Source: a virus. Taken from it: a DNA stretch of 55,222 bases. Location: IMG/VR virus record IMGVR_UViG_3300046740_000635, positions 1 to 55,222 of that record, one strand, 5' to 3'. A model generated the notes under the pieces. It saw nothing but the letters and a program-made list of their open reading frames with translations. It was not told where the DNA came from and did not search any database. The position numbers and the translations under genes were made by a program. How positions within the stretch are numbered: the first letter of the stretch is position 1; every line of letters begins with the position of its first letter. Shown here piece after piece: positions 34,655 to 43,767 of the stretch.

Positions 34655-35874
34655 CACGCTTTCAGCACCAGGCGCGCGATGTCGGCCGCGAGGCAGCGCG
34701 CGATGTAGGCGTGTCCCGCGTCGTTCGGATGTGTGTTGTCAGAGCTGATATAAAGGTCGCAATTGCCAGTACCGTTGGGCGCCGTCGCGTTACCGGTGCC
34801 GGTCATGTACGGCCCGGCTGGGCTGCTTATATTTGGAATGAAATAAACCAACGGATTATTGATCGCCGCGACGGCATTCGCGATGGCGGTTTCGAACGGT
34901 GCCGTGGTGGCGGTTGGTATGTTGCCTCCGTTGATGCCGGTCACGACAATTGGAACTCCCGTCAGTACTGGTTGCTGGATAATAGCGGAAAGATACGTCA
35001 TTACCTCGGTCTGGACCGCCGCCGGGGTGAACGCCAGATCGTTTGACGCGTCTTCTATCACAACGATACCCGGTGCCGCCGTTATCATATCGGACAATCG
35101 TTGCCGGTAGTTTCTCTGCGTGCCTGATGCCGTGGCCAGGTATCCGGTGCCGCCGACGCCGCCATTCCAAATATCGCGAATACCCAACAGATCCGCCATC
35201 ACCTGGGGAAATGCGTTGTAAACGATACTCGCTCCGCCCGCCGCCACCCAACTATCCCCCACCACGAACATGCGCTGGGGCAGGCCCGCCGGTCGCGTGA
35301 CGGTCTCCGTTGGGCCTACCGTCACCGCCTGGAAATGCAGCGCCGCATTACCCTCCATGGTGATCGTGCGAACCGCGCGTCCGCCCGCCGCCGTGAAGTC
35401 CAGAGTGATATACCCCCCGCCAGCGACGGGTGCCGTCGGCGTGAGGGATACGTATTGGCCGTTGACGATAAATCGCGCGGTCGCGGAACCCGCGACGTTT
35501 AACACGGTGAACATGACCTTCACCGCGTCCGCTACTATTTCGAAACGTCCCAGGAAGGGTGTATAACCACCATTCACGGTGACGCTGTTCAGTTGCGTGA
35601 ACAGCGCGCCGTCCAAAGCTGGCTGCCCTCCCAGATAATTGATCGCCGCCGCTTTTGGGCCTGTGTTGATCCAGACATTGCTCAATCCGGCTGTCGGCGT
35701 CCCGCTCGCGGTTATCGTGGGTGGCGTGGTCATGATGGGATTGACGCGCGGATTATTGGCCCTGGCGACGGCGGCGGAATGTGCCATGGACGTCAACGTG
35801 CTGGCAGCGCTAACGGCGGCGGCACCACTGGAAGAACGTAAAAAACTCGTACCGGTATTAGTAAACGTAGGCAT
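34654..35874 (-). CDS. SGNH/GDSL-family hydrolase in tail locus, 406 aa
   Basis: A tail-associated esterase-type enzyme. Block I is VVGDSW (Ser about 208). Block II is NGGVGGTGY. Block III is ASND, replacing the usual GxND. Block V is DNTHPND (Asp about 379, His about 382). Residues 1-200 are strand-rich and begin MPTFTNTGTSFLRSSSG, related to the N-terminus of the 299-aa fibre. SGNH enzymes on phage tails commonly deacetylate capsule or O-antigen sugars. The substrate is not visible here. Confidence 0.82.
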   Translation of the reverse strand: MPTFTNTGTSFLRSSSGAAAVSAASTLTSMAHSAAVARANNPRVNPIMTTPPTITASGTPTAGLSNVWINTGPKAAAINYLGGQPALDGALFTQLNSVTVNGGYTPFLGRFEIVADAVKVMFTVLNVAGSATARFIVNGQYVSLTPTAPVAGGGYITLDFTAAGGRAVRTITMEGNAALHFQAVTVGPTETVTRPAGLPQRMFVVGDSWVAAGGASIVYNAFPQVMADLLGIRDIWNGGVGGTGYLATASGTQRNYRQRLSDMITAAPGIVVIEDASNDLAFTPAAVQTEVMTYLSAIIQQPVLTGVPIVVTGINGGNIPTATTAPFETAIANAVAAINNPLVYFIPNISSPAGPYMTGTGNATAPNGTGNCDLYISSDNTHPNDAGHAYIARCLAADIARLVLKA

Positions 35875-35901
35875 GACCTTACCCCTTCACATGATCAACC
35901 G

Positions 35902-36156
35902 TCATGCCTCGACCTTCTGCCGTTCCTCGCTCCACGCGTCGGTCCAGGCCACGCGCAACGCCTCGACCAGCCGGCATTCGTTCCACAAATGTAACATTGG
36001 CGTGTTGCCGTAGCGCTCGATGGCGGCCGTGAGCGACGCGTCGAACGGCAGGTGGTCCGCGTTCAACGAGTCCCGCAGACCATGGTGCGCCACCAGCAGG
36101 TTGTCGATGGCGGTGCCCACCATGGCCATTTTGTAGAGCGCCAGCGATCCGTCCAT
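35902..36156 (-). CDS. hypothetical protein, 84 aa
   Basis: A helical 84-residue protein, MDGSLALYKMAMVGTAIDNL..., with LWNECRLVEALRVAWTDAW near the end. The start overlaps the upstream stop (TGATG). Found between fibre genes; a small chaperone or assembly factor is possible but nothing shows it. Confidence 0.6.
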   Translation of the reverse strand: MDGSLALYKMAMVGTAIDNLLVAHHGLRDSLNADHLPFDASLTAAIERYGNTPMLHLWNECRLVEALRVAWTDAWSEERQKVEA

Positions 36157-36362
36157 CAGCGCAACGTCCCGGCCTGACCCGTGGCGGTGCCGCGCGGGGA
36201 CTTCTTCGCCAGTGCCTTCTTCATGGCGATGGGCTGGCCCGGCGAGGTGGGGCCGGGGATGGGCTGCTGGGCGAAGCTGTGCCCCGGCCCACCGGCCACG
36301 ACATGCGTGGGCGAGCTGCCGCGAGAGCTCGGGTTGACGTTCTTAGGTCCTGACTTAGCCAC
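36156..36362 (-). CDS. small basic low-complexity protein, 68 aa (GTG start)
   Basis: The GTG start has GGAGG upstream and overlaps the large fibre gene by 8 bases. The protein is Pro/Gly/Ser/Lys-rich (MAKSGPKNVNPSSRGSSPTH...AMKKALAKKSPRGTATG). It resembles other small basic peptides scattered in this operon. Function unknown. Confidence 0.6.
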   Translation of the reverse strand: MAKSGPKNVNPSSRGSSPTHVVAGGPGHSFAQQPIPGPTSPGQPIAMKKALAKKSPRGTATGQAGTLR

Positions 36363-38859
36363 GAAAGCCTCCTTTTTCCATTGCGTCCAGCCGTACGGCG
36401 AGTTCCTTGATGGCGTTCAACATGGCGAAGGTGAGCGCGGTCGTATCCAACGTGCGAAGATCATCGATGGGTCCTACCTCATCGAGGTCCGCCGGGATCC
36501 GCTTCACCATCTCAGGCATGGCCTGCTCAGCCTCCTGCGCGACCAGACCCACGTACTCAGCATCATCCCGCTCGTCGTCGCCGATCCTTCCGCCACGATG
36601 CCCCCCGCGTGACCAGTTGTCCCTGTAGCGGTAGCGCACCGGACGCAGCGCCATGATGGCCTCAAGCCCACGGTCGTAGTCCACGACGTCCCGCTTGATC
36701 CGCGCATCCGATGACGCCGCCCACGAACCACCACCCGGTTTCAACGCGTTTGGCGCGTTCAGCTGCCAATTGGTAAGGTTACCGAACCAGACCGCGCCGC
36801 CGGTCATGACGAAGTTCACATCGGCCGTGCTTCTCAGTCCGATGACGTTCAACGAGATGGCTCCCCACTCCTGTATGGGAGCGCCGGAGGTATCCGTCTG
36901 ACCCCAACGCAACGCCTGTGTCGGCGAGAGGCTGGGGTCTATCCACATGCCCGCCGACCCGCCCGTGGACTGTGCATAAACCGCGACACAAGGCAGGCCG
37001 ATATTGGATGTCGAGAAGATATCCGCGTTGTTCACCCTCAGGTTTCCCGAGAGCGTGCCCCCGGTCAGGGGCAGATAGCCGCTGATCGCGGACGACACCT
37101 GCGCCGCCGTCTGGTAGCCGCTCGGGTTGCTCGCCGCGTAGCGCGACGTATCGACCGGATGGACGTGATCGCCGCGCGCCCACGCGGTGGACACGCCCGC
37201 CGCCACGGCGCCGTTCATGCTCGGCGCGGCGTTGGAGGACGGCAACACGTTCGTGACGTCCGCCATGGCCATCGTGACATTGCCCGAGCGGCCATTCCAG
37301 GTGGCGACGCCCGTGACGGACGAGGCGACCTGCGCCATGACGAACGCCGTCGTGGCGAGTTGCGCGGTGTTGGTCCCGAGGCCGGCGGTGGGCGCCGAGG
37401 GCGTGCCTGTGAACGTAGGACTCGCCAGTGGCGCACCGCCCACGCCGGTCACGTCCGACGACGTCAGCGTGACCGCGCCCGTACGCGTGTTGAAACTGGT
37501 GACACCGGCGGTACTGGCACTGACTTTGGCGTCCACGTAAGCCGTGGTCGCACCGCCCACGTCGGTGAAGTCCTTGGTGGTGAATGTGACGTTACCAGTA
37601 CGAGTGTTCCAGGTGGTGACGCCCGAGGAAACCGCCGCGACCTGACCCAGGACGAACGCTGTCGTGGCGAGTTGCGTGGTATTGGTCCCGACGGTGGCGG
37701 TGGGTGCCGAGGGTATCCCGGTGAACGTGGGGCTCGCCAGCGGCGCGCCGCCCACGCCGGTCACATCGGCCAACGTCATGGTGACCGCGCCCGTGCGGGT
37801 GTTCCAGGAAGCCACGTTATTCGTATTGAGCCACGTCAGAGCCGCCTGCACGTCCTGGTTACCCTGGATGGGGGGTATGACGGCGATCTCGGACGCGGTG
37901 AAGAACTTCAGCCCCAGCTTCAGGTGTACCCAGACGGTCCCGTCGCAGATCAACCAGTCATGTTGTGTGTAGTCGTCAGCCGGGATGTTCGACCCGACGG
38001 GAGGCCGGCCGTTGTCCACGACGATGACGTAATAACCTTTATAGCTGGGCTGGGCGGGGGGAAGCGGGCCCGGCGAAGGCGTGATACCCGACACCACCGT
38101 GAACAGCGTGGTGTCCGTCAGTACGTGACACTGACCCACGAACAGCAGGTTCTCCGCCAGCAGCTCGATCTCGCCCTGAAGCACGTCATCCCGCTCGTCC
38201 ACGTAGAGCTTGTTTGTCGCCTGCGTATCGATGGTGGGCAGCGCCACGGGGAGGAACAACGGACCGGTCAACGTGCCTCCGGTCAGTGGCAAGGACCCGC
38301 TGGAACCCCCACCTCCACCCCCACCTCCACCCCCGCTGGCGACCTTGCTGTCCACGTAGGCCCTGGTCGCCGCCTCGGTGGGGAACGTCGGATCTTCGAA
38401 CAGGTAAAGCGGTCCCTGCATGGTACCGCCCAGGATGTTCAGATACGCCGCGTTGGACCCTCCTCCCGCGCCCTGGTCGGGCGGCGGCAACGGCATGGGT
38501 CGCACCGGAGGGACGCCGGTGACCTGCACGCCAAGCTCGATGGTGACTTCCCTGGTCGACGTCCCCCGCAGCACGAACCGCAACGTGTATGCCAGGCCCG
38601 GCGTGCCGAACTCGGTGAACACGATAATCTGCGTGCTGGACGCGTCCATCTCCGCGTCGCGTATCATCACGGGTGTCGGGTCATAAGCCGGTGGACTGTT
38701 GGGCGGCGGATAGGGCGCCTCCGACCAGCCGGACATGCCCTGGATGATCTCCTGGGACAGGATTTCCGTGATCGTCTCACCCGGATCCAGCCACCACAGC
38801 ATATCGCCCACGATACGCGCGATGTCGGTGGTCTCTTTGTTGATGCGCTCTACCAACAT
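36355..38859 (-). CDS. tail fibre with C-terminal S74 chaperone domain, 834 aa
   Basis: A long fibre protein. The N-terminal region (residues 1-125) begins MLVERINKETTDIARIVGDM. A Gly-rich hinge is at about 175-190. The shaft has three related blocks, NTRTGAVTMTLADVTGVGGA then PLASPTFTGxPSAPTA and TQLATTAFV. The C-terminus (about 716-834) is the peptidase S74 intramolecular chaperone: SSDARIKRD (self-cleavage Ser about 716), ALRPVRYRYRDNW, YVGLVAQEAE. S74 domains trimerise the fibre and then cut themselves off. Its domain is closely related to that of the fibre at 39625-40758. Confidence 0.85.
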   Translation of the reverse strand: MLVERINKETTDIARIVGDMLWWLDPGETITEILSQEIIQGMSGWSEAPYPPPNSPPAYDPTPVMIRDAEMDASSTQIIVFTEFGTPGLAYTLRFVLRGTSTREVTIELGVQVTGVPPVRPMPLPPPDQGAGGGSNAAYLNILGGTMQGPLYLFEDPTFPTEAATRAYVDSKVASGGGGGGGGGGSSGSLPLTGGTLTGPLFLPVALPTIDTQATNKLYVDERDDVLQGEIELLAENLLFVGQCHVLTDTTLFTVVSGITPSPGPLPPAQPSYKGYYVIVVDNGRPPVGSNIPADDYTQHDWLICDGTVWVHLKLGLKFFTASEIAVIPPIQGNQDVQAALTWLNTNNVASWNTRTGAVTMTLADVTGVGGAPLASPTFTGIPSAPTATVGTNTTQLATTAFVLGQVAAVSSGVTTWNTRTGNVTFTTKDFTDVGGATTAYVDAKVSASTAGVTSFNTRTGAVTLTSSDVTGVGGAPLASPTFTGTPSAPTAGLGTNTAQLATTAFVMAQVASSVTGVATWNGRSGNVTMAMADVTNVLPSSNAAPSMNGAVAAGVSTAWARGDHVHPVDTSRYAASNPSGYQTAAQVSSAISGYLPLTGGTLSGNLRVNNADIFSTSNIGLPCVAVYAQSTGGSAGMWIDPSLSPTQALRWGQTDTSGAPIQEWGAISLNVIGLRSTADVNFVMTGGAVWFGNLTNWQLNAPNALKPGGGSWAASSDARIKRDVVDYDRGLEAIMALRPVRYRYRDNWSRGGHRGGRIGDDERDDAEYVGLVAQEAEQAMPEMVKRIPADLDEVGPIDDLRTLDTTALTFAMLNAIKELAVRLDAMEKGGFRG

Positions 38860-39615
38860 TTATTGCTTCCGCCTCCCATGCGCGAAGTACGGGAAGGCAC
38901 GGCGTGGCGACTGCTGGTGCGAGTGCAGCCGCTCGGCGATATCGCGGGCACGCATCATGCCCTGGCGGAACCGCGTGCCGTGGTACTGCGCCAGTTGCGG
39001 CGCCGACCACGGCTTGGCCGGCATCGCGTACAGTCGCGCGATGGTGCCGTCCAGCATGGTCTCGAACCAGGTGGTGAACAGCTCGGGGAGCACGTTCAGC
39101 CTGATCACGTCGAAGCGTATGGGACGCAGCGCCACCAGTGCCCAGCCGGAACGTTGCGCCGTTGGCGTCATGAAATCCACCAGTTGCGCCGGCGGATTGA
39201 TCTCCCAGTGCGTCAGGCCGTGCGCGTACAGGACCCAGACCACGCTCATCTCGGCGTTGAACGGATTGAAGTCCACCGTGCTGACGCCCGGCCCCATCAC
39301 CCAGTTGATCTTACTCCGGTAGTAAGTGCTCCGGATGCAGAACTCCTGAATGGCGTTCCACAACTCCATCTGGATGACCGGCAGGGTGATCGCCGGCAGC
39401 AGCGTCTGGATGTTGTCGTAGAGCCGGTCGAAGCCGCCCGTGGTACCCACCGACCCATCGGCGGGACCACCCGGACCGGTATCGACGTCGGGTTCGACCG
39501 GACCACCGCCACCGCCGACGGTTCGTTCAATCGGGCTGAACCCGATGACGAACTCGCCAATCGCGGAGCTGAAGGTGGTCCTGGCTTCCGGGCGGTTGAT
39601 GAGAGTGGACGACAT
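38860..39615 (-). CDS. structural protein, 251 aa
   Basis: A protein of unknown fold. A Gly/Pro/Asp-rich stretch (residues about 35-60) is followed by an ordered part: LPAITLPVIQMELWNAIQEF, RSTYYRSKINWVMGPGVSTV, and a C-terminus rich in His, Arg and Gln (RARDIAERLHSHQQSPRRAF). The LWNAIQEFC pattern recalls tail-adaptor or gatekeeper-like phage proteins, but a separate adaptor candidate is present at 42952-43320. Placed between two fibre genes, with direct stop/start junction (TAAATG) downstream. Confidence 0.6.
   Translation of the reverse strand: MSSTLINRPEARTTFSSAIGEFVIGFSPIERTVGGGGGPVEPDVDTGPGGPADGSVGTTGGFDRLYDNIQTLLPAITLPVIQMELWNAIQEFCIRSTYYRSKINWVMGPGVSTVDFNPFNAEMSVVWVLYAHGLTHWEINPPAQLVDFMTPTAQRSGWALVALRPIRFDVIRLNVLPELFTTWFETMLDGTIARLYAMPAKPWSAPQLAQYHGTRFRQGMMRARDIAERLHSHQQSPRRAFPYFAHGRRKQ
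39311..39325. repeat. dispersed palindrome copy (TTACTCCGGTAGTAA)
   Basis: A strong copy inside the 251-aa structural gene, with half-sites TTACTCC and TTACTAC around a central G. Confidence 0.55.
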
Positions 39616-39624
39616 ATGCGTGCC

Positions 39625-40758
39625 TTACGGTTGCTCAAGCGCGGTCACGCGCGCCGCCAGTTCCTTGCAGGCATTGACCAGCGCGAACGTGAGCGCCGTC
39701 GTGTTCAGCGTGCGGAAGTCATCGACCGGGCCCACGCCATCCAGTTCGGCCTCGATACGTCCGACCATCTCGGGCATGACCGCCTCGACTTCCTGCGCGA
39801 CCAGGCCAACGTATTCAATGTCCTGTTCGTCGGATAGCCGGCCTTCGCGCTGACCACTGCGGGACCAGTTATCCCGATAGCGATAACGCACCGGACGCAG
39901 CGCCAGGATGGCGCCCAGCCCTTGATCATAACCCACGACATCCCGCTTGATCCGTTCGTCCGACGACGCCGCCCAGGTTCCCCCACCAGGTTTCTGCGCG
40001 GTCGGCGAGTTCAGCACCCAGGTGGTGAGGTTACCGAACCAGAGCGCCCCACCAGCCATGGTGAAGAACACGTCCCCGGTGGAGAACAGGCCCAGCGTGT
40101 TAAGGTGGACACCGAACCATGGCACCAGGGGGGCTCCGGAAGAGTCGACCGAGCCCAGGATAAGATTGTCTTCCGTCACGCTGGTGGTGTGATCGACCCA
40201 CATGCCACCACCGGACGGACCACCGCCGGAAGGGATATGACTGGAATAGACCGAGACACACGGAAGACCGATACCCGAGGTCGAAGCGAGGATGTTCTGG
40301 GCGGCGGTGATGGCGCCGGAACTCAGCTGACCGGTGACGCTGTCGATGGAGAACTTACTTCCGACACTGAAATTACCGTTGATGTGCCCGCTGGAGGCCG
40401 ACAGGACGCCGTTGACCGTGGTGGCGCCGTTGAGCGTGGAGGAGCCGGCGACGGACAGGTTGCCACCGACCGCGAAATCCCCGGAGGAACCGGTGATGGG
40501 CCCACCGGAACCACTTCCGATGATCGCATAGTGCGCGTCCGCGTAGCTTTTGCTGATCGCCTCGTTCGCGCCTGGAGCGCCCGCGCGCAGGTTGAGCGCG
40601 CCGCTCATGGTGCCGCCCCCCAGGGGCAGGAACGGCGCGCCGGTGAACGCCGGAGACGTCCGGTCCGCCTTGCCCGCCCACAGGTTGTTCCACTCGGTAG
40701 CCGGCGGCACGTACCCGGCTATCCAGTTCGGCGACGACCCGGATACGCTGCCACTCAT
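39625..40758 (-). CDS. second tail fibre with S74 chaperone domain, 377 aa
   Basis: A shorter fibre. ATG at 40758 was chosen because it overlaps the upstream stop (ATGA); the open frame extends further without support. The N-terminus is MSGSVSGSSPNWIAGYVPPA. The middle is a repetitive strand-rich shaft (GNLSVAGSSTLNGATTVNGV). The C-terminal S74 domain (about 265-377) has SSDERIKRDVVGYDQGLGAI, ALRPVRYRYRDNWSRSGQRE and YVGLVAQEVE. It is a paralogue of the C-terminus of the 834-aa fibre, differing mainly in the shaft. Confidence 0.83.
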   Translation of the reverse strand: MSGSVSGSSPNWIAGYVPPATEWNNLWAGKADRTSPAFTGAPFLPLGGGTMSGALNLRAGAPGANEAISKSYADAHYAIIGSGSGGPITGSSGDFAVGGNLSVAGSSTLNGATTVNGVLSASSGHINGNFSVGSKFSIDSVTGQLSSGAITAAQNILASTSGIGLPCVSVYSSHIPSGGGPSGGGMWVDHTTSVTEDNLILGSVDSSGAPLVPWFGVHLNTLGLFSTGDVFFTMAGGALWFGNLTTWVLNSPTAQKPGGGTWAASSDERIKRDVVGYDQGLGAILALRPVRYRYRDNWSRSGQREGRLSDEQDIEYVGLVAQEVEAVMPEMVGRIEAELDGVGPVDDFRTLNTTALTFALVNACKELAARVTALEQP

Positions 40759-40997
40759 GCCCGTGGCTCCCGCGTCATGAGCATGGCCGGCGTCACGCCC
40801 GTCGGCTCGGAGCGCGCTTTCGGTGGCTCGTGGCGTGCCTTCACCGCGTCCTCGATCTGGCGGTGGATGTCCACGATCAACGGGTTGACCTCGCGCCAGG
40901 GATGGCCGCCCAGGGCTTCGAGGATCTGGTTCCACCGGCCGACGGGCATCGTCACCATCGCCGGCAGGGACAGGATATCCTGTTGTATCTCACTCAT
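40755..40997 (-). CDS. small virion-operon protein, 80 aa
   Basis: Starts MSEIQQDILSLPAMVTMPVG. The ATG at 40997 has GAGGAG upstream at good spacing. Content: helix RWNQILEALGGHPWREVNPL, then IVDIHRQIEDAVKARHEPPK. The stop overlaps the fibre start. Possibly a fibre assembly factor by position; no family recognised. Confidence 0.65.
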   Translation of the reverse strand: MSEIQQDILSLPAMVTMPVGRWNQILEALGGHPWREVNPLIVDIHRQIEDAVKARHEPPKARSEPTGVTPAMLMTREPRA

Positions 40998-41038
40998 TTC
41001 CAAACTCCTCACATGCTGTCATCACCGTGGAACGTCCA

Positions 41039-42559
41039 TCACAGCGTCTCCCACCAGGCTTCGATGAAGTTCATCGTGCCCGCAGTCGCGTTGGCGCCGC
41101 CCCAGAGACTATAGGTCGTCCCGGCCGGTATCATCGCGAACAGGGTTTGGCTCGTCGTGGAACTCAGGGGCATGGTGAAAACGGCGCGCGCCAGAATGTC
41201 CGTCGCGACGTTATTGATGCGCAGCTCGACGGTCGGTCCGGTCTGTCCGTTCAGAAGGATACTGAGGTATATCGCCTTGCCCAGGTTGTTGGTATACCAC
41301 GTGGACCAGTAGCGGAAACCATACAGCCCGGGGCCGCGTTTGACCCATTGGTAAGGCTGCAGCGCCTGGATCTGCCGCCACGCGACCGCCTCCAAAGGTT
41401 GCACCGCGTCACCGGACAGGACCAGCTTGCCGGTCATCGTGTCGCCGGATTTCAGGACGTAGGAGCCACCACTGGAGGGCGCGAAGTTGTCGGTGACCCA
41501 GCTCTGGAAGGCGAGGTCGCCCTGGGGGATACCATCCACGAAGGCGCGCACGGCGCTCCCCGTCCAACCAAACCCGATGAAGTTCTGCCCAGCCGTCAGC
41601 ACGTTGTATGAGACGCCGCTACCGCTCAGATACAGATAGCCATCAGACCGAAGACGCATCAGGGTTTTTTCAGCGTTCACGCCAGTGACCTGACGCCAGT
41701 CGAAACTGGTACCTCCCGAATTGTAGCTGTTGTAGAAATTCACCTCGCCGCCGCCCTGCGTGTGGTTCCAGCCGATGTAGGCGCCGGCGGGGCCGAGTGG
41801 GTCCGGGGGTGGCGTCTGGTTGGTATTGTAAGCGGCGATCAGCCAACCGTTGGCCCGCAGGTCGCCGCCCACGGTCAGCCCGCCGGTCATCGTATCGCCG
41901 CTCAGCGCCACGCTGCGCTGCCACGCCCCGGTGGACACGCGCCCGAACGTGCCGGCGCCCACCGGCTCGGTGATGAAACCGGTGGTGCCTTGCGCACCGG
42001 TGGCGCCTTGCGGTCCCTGCGGCCCGGCGGTGCCCTGCGGCCCGGCCGGTCCCGGCGCGCCCTGCGGCCCGGCCGGACCCTGGATCGGACCGGCGTCGAT
42101 CCATGTGCCGGTCTCGGTGTCCCAGATCCACAGGTCCTCGGTGGCCTGGACGACGTAAGCGTCACCATCCGAATTGCCGGTGGGCGGCAACGAACCCACG
42201 TTCGGCACCTGCCCCTTGATGTTGATCCCGGTGCCGGCCGCGCCCTGCGGTCCCTGCGGCCCGGCGGTGCCCTGCGGCCCGGCGGTGCCCGGCGTGCCGG
42301 GCACGCCCTGAGCACCCTGCGCCCCGGCCGGCCCAGGCGGTCCTGGGACGGTGCTGGGCGTACCCGGTTCGCCCTGGGCACCCTGCGGGCCGGACGGCCC
42401 AGGCGGCCCTGGGACGGTGCTGGGCGGGCCCGGTTCGCCGGGCGCGCCACCCATGGACACATCCACCAGCAATGGCGCGCCGTCATCCACCTCGACGTCG
42501 ACCGACCAGACCATCGGCAGCAGGGTCACGTCGATGGCTATGACATCGTTACCGCTCAT
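41039..42559 (-). CDS. tail fibre with collagen-like repeats, 506 aa
   Basis: A fibre protein. The N-terminus (residues 1-37) attaches to the virion ([20 protein letters not shown]). Residues about 38-110 and 155-200 are collagen-like Gly-X-Y tracts ([20 protein letters not shown]), separated by a small domain with [20 protein letters not shown]. The C-terminal half (about 215-506) is strand-rich with [17 protein letters not shown] and ends in [18 protein letters not shown]. Collagen-like tracts form trimeric stalks. Likely receptor-binding. Confidence 0.78.
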   Translation of the reverse strand: MSGNDVIAIDVTLLPMVWSVDVEVDDGAPLLVDVSMGGAPGEPGPPSTVPGPPGPSGPQGAQGEPGTPSTVPGPPGPAGAQGAQGVPGTPGTAGPQGTAGPQGPQGAAGTGINIKGQVPNVGSLPPTGNSDGDAYVVQATEDLWIWDTETGTWIDAGPIQGPAGPQGAPGPAGPQGTAGPQGPQGATGAQGTTGFITEPVGAGTFGRVSTGAWQRSVALSGDTMTGGLTVGGDLRANGWLIAAYNTNQTPPPDPLGPAGAYIGWNHTQGGGEVNFYNSYNSGGTSFDWRQVTGVNAEKTLMRLRSDGYLYLSGSGVSYNVLTAGQNFIGFGWTGSAVRAFVDGIPQGDLAFQSWVTDNFAPSSGGSYVLKSGDTMTGKLVLSGDAVQPLEAVAWRQIQALQPYQWVKRGPGLYGFRYWSTWYTNNLGKAIYLSILLNGQTGPTVELRINNVATDILARAVFTMPLSSTTSQTLFAMIPAGTTYSLWGGANATAGTMNFIEAWWETL

Positions 42560-42942
42560 CGCCGCGCCGCCACGAGTCGCGCGGGCGCCACGGCGGTGGT
42601 CACGGCGGCGGCGGTGGTAACGTCGGCGGTGGTGTTGACCGGACCGCCCAGCACGGTCGCCACGTCACCCGAGGCGTAGGTGACCTGCAGATCCCAGGCG
42701 CCGGAGTTCGGCAGTTTCGCCGAGTCGGTCGCCGACAGCACCATGTCGATGAAATTGGGCACGGTCACCGTGCACGACATCGACACGATGAGCGTGCCGC
42801 CGGCCTTGTCGCGGATCTGCGCCAGCGCGAAAGCGCCCGACAGGTCGGCGGGCAGCGTGCGCGCGGTGTCCAGCCACAATTTGAACTGCCAGCGGTAGGT
42901 ATCGCCGCGATACAGGGACAGGGGCAACCGGCCAGGTGTCAT
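42556..42942 (-). CDS. baseplate/fibre-network-type protein, 128 aa
   Basis: Starts MTPGRLPLSLYRGDTYRWQF. The pattern YRGDTYRWQFKLWxD...DLSGAFALAQIRDKAG...LPNSGAWDLQVTYASGDVAT resembles a phage domain seen at the N-terminus of baseplate upper proteins and fibre anchors. The start lies 9 bp after the adaptor stop, and the stop overlaps the collagen-like fibre start (ATGA). It may link fibres to the tail. Confidence 0.68.
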   Translation of the reverse strand: MTPGRLPLSLYRGDTYRWQFKLWLDTARTLPADLSGAFALAQIRDKAGGTLIVSMSCTVTVPNFIDMVLSATDSAKLPNSGAWDLQVTYASGDVATVLGGPVNTTADVTTAAAVTTAVAPARLVAARR

Positions 42943-42951
42943 GCGCTGCCC

Positions 42952-43320
42952 CTAACTCGATATGGTGAGTAATTGCGAAAGCGATTTGTTCATCAGGCTG
43001 ACGGCGCGGCTGTCGTCGCTGAAGGTATCCTCGCGCAGTTCCGCGCGGCCCACGAGGTAATACACGAACGCGGAATAGCAGCTGGTATCGAGTGGGAACG
43101 CCACGTTCATGTCGGTGGCGGAACTGTAAAACGCCAGCGCCTTGCGCAACCCTATGGGCAGGAACAGATCCGGCCGCTTGGTGCGCACCTCGGCCAGCAT
43201 CGCGTTGATGGACTCGAACATCTCGTCGTCGGTGTATCTCAGCGCGCCACCGTTGGTGCCAAGTTTATCTTGCAAGAGGGTGCGGGCCTCGCCGATGAGG
43301 GTGCCGAACGTGCGCGCCAT
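42952..43320 (-). CDS. phage adaptor (head-tail connector) protein, 122 aa
   Basis: A helical protein: GTLIGEARTLLQDKLGTNGG, DDEMFESINAMLAEVRTKRP, DLFLPIGLRKALAFYSS, SAFVYYLVGRAELREDTFSD, and a final helix. This layout (conserved RYxDxExxxxINxxLxExxxxRPDLF and xYxxGxAExxxDxxND) matches the DUF6682-type phage adaptor family, a short-tail connector comparable to T7 gp11 or P22 gp4. Its place close to portal and capsid genes supports this. Confidence 0.8.
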   Translation of the reverse strand: MARTFGTLIGEARTLLQDKLGTNGGALRYTDDEMFESINAMLAEVRTKRPDLFLPIGLRKALAFYSSATDMNVAFPLDTSCYSAFVYYLVGRAELREDTFSDDSRAVSLMNKSLSQLLTISS

Positions 43321-43323
43321 GGA

Positions 43324-43767
43324 TCAACGCCCTCTGCTATGAGGCAAACGTCCTTTGTTGACCTGCCCCAGCACCTTGGAACCGAGCTTCTTGACCGCCG
43401 ATTTGCGGATGACCCACTCGCCCTTTTGCGCCGGTATGAGCCCATCGTCCTTGCCTATCCTGGGCCCCGCCGTGTGCCTGATCTTACCCCCGCGCGCGTA
43501 AACCCCGGACGTCAGATCGTCGTTCATCGCCCTGGTCTGATCGTAGCGGGATGGCACCGGCGCGTTCGGGTCATCCTTTGACCTCCCCGCTTTGCTCAGC
43601 TGGTCGTAGATCCGTTTCCCCTTCGTGGCGCTGGACATCGTGTTGCTGAACGAACTGGATATGCTGTCGCCCATGCTGCTGCCACTGATGCGCGGCGCGT
43701 TGGGGTCATAGTCGACGGAACCGCCGATGTCGTAGCCGCGCCGTCGCGGCGGGGGTTTCTTGGCCAT
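43324..43767 (-). CDS. basic virion-operon protein, 147 aa
   Basis: A Ser/Lys/Arg-rich protein, MAKKPPPRRRGYDIGGSVDY.... The C-terminal part KDDGLIPAQKGEWVIRKSAV followed by KKLGSKVLGQVNKGRLPHSRG is a motif recurring in phage minor structural proteins (DGLIPAQxGEWVIRKSAVxKLG). Two predicted disordered tracts lie before it. The stop overlaps nothing, and the start overlaps the upstream gene stop (TGATG). Function unknown. Confidence 0.68.
   Translation of the reverse strand: MAKKPPPRRRGYDIGGSVDYDPNAPRISGSSMGDSISSSFSNTMSSATKGKRIYDQLSKAGRSKDDPNAPVPSRYDQTRAMNDDLTSGVYARGGKIRHTAGPRIGKDDGLIPAQKGEWVIRKSAVKKLGSKVLGQVNKGRLPHSRGR

Noticed and set aside
37159-39837. 892-aa open frame on the + strand, opposite the fibre genes
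   Set aside because: It is a GC-rich antisense shadow with Arg/Gly/His-rich random composition and no domain, and overlaps two well-supported fibre genes.
41900-42450. tandem DNA repeat with possible replication role
   Set aside because: The GC-rich repeats encode collagen Gly-X-Y tracts of the fibre.
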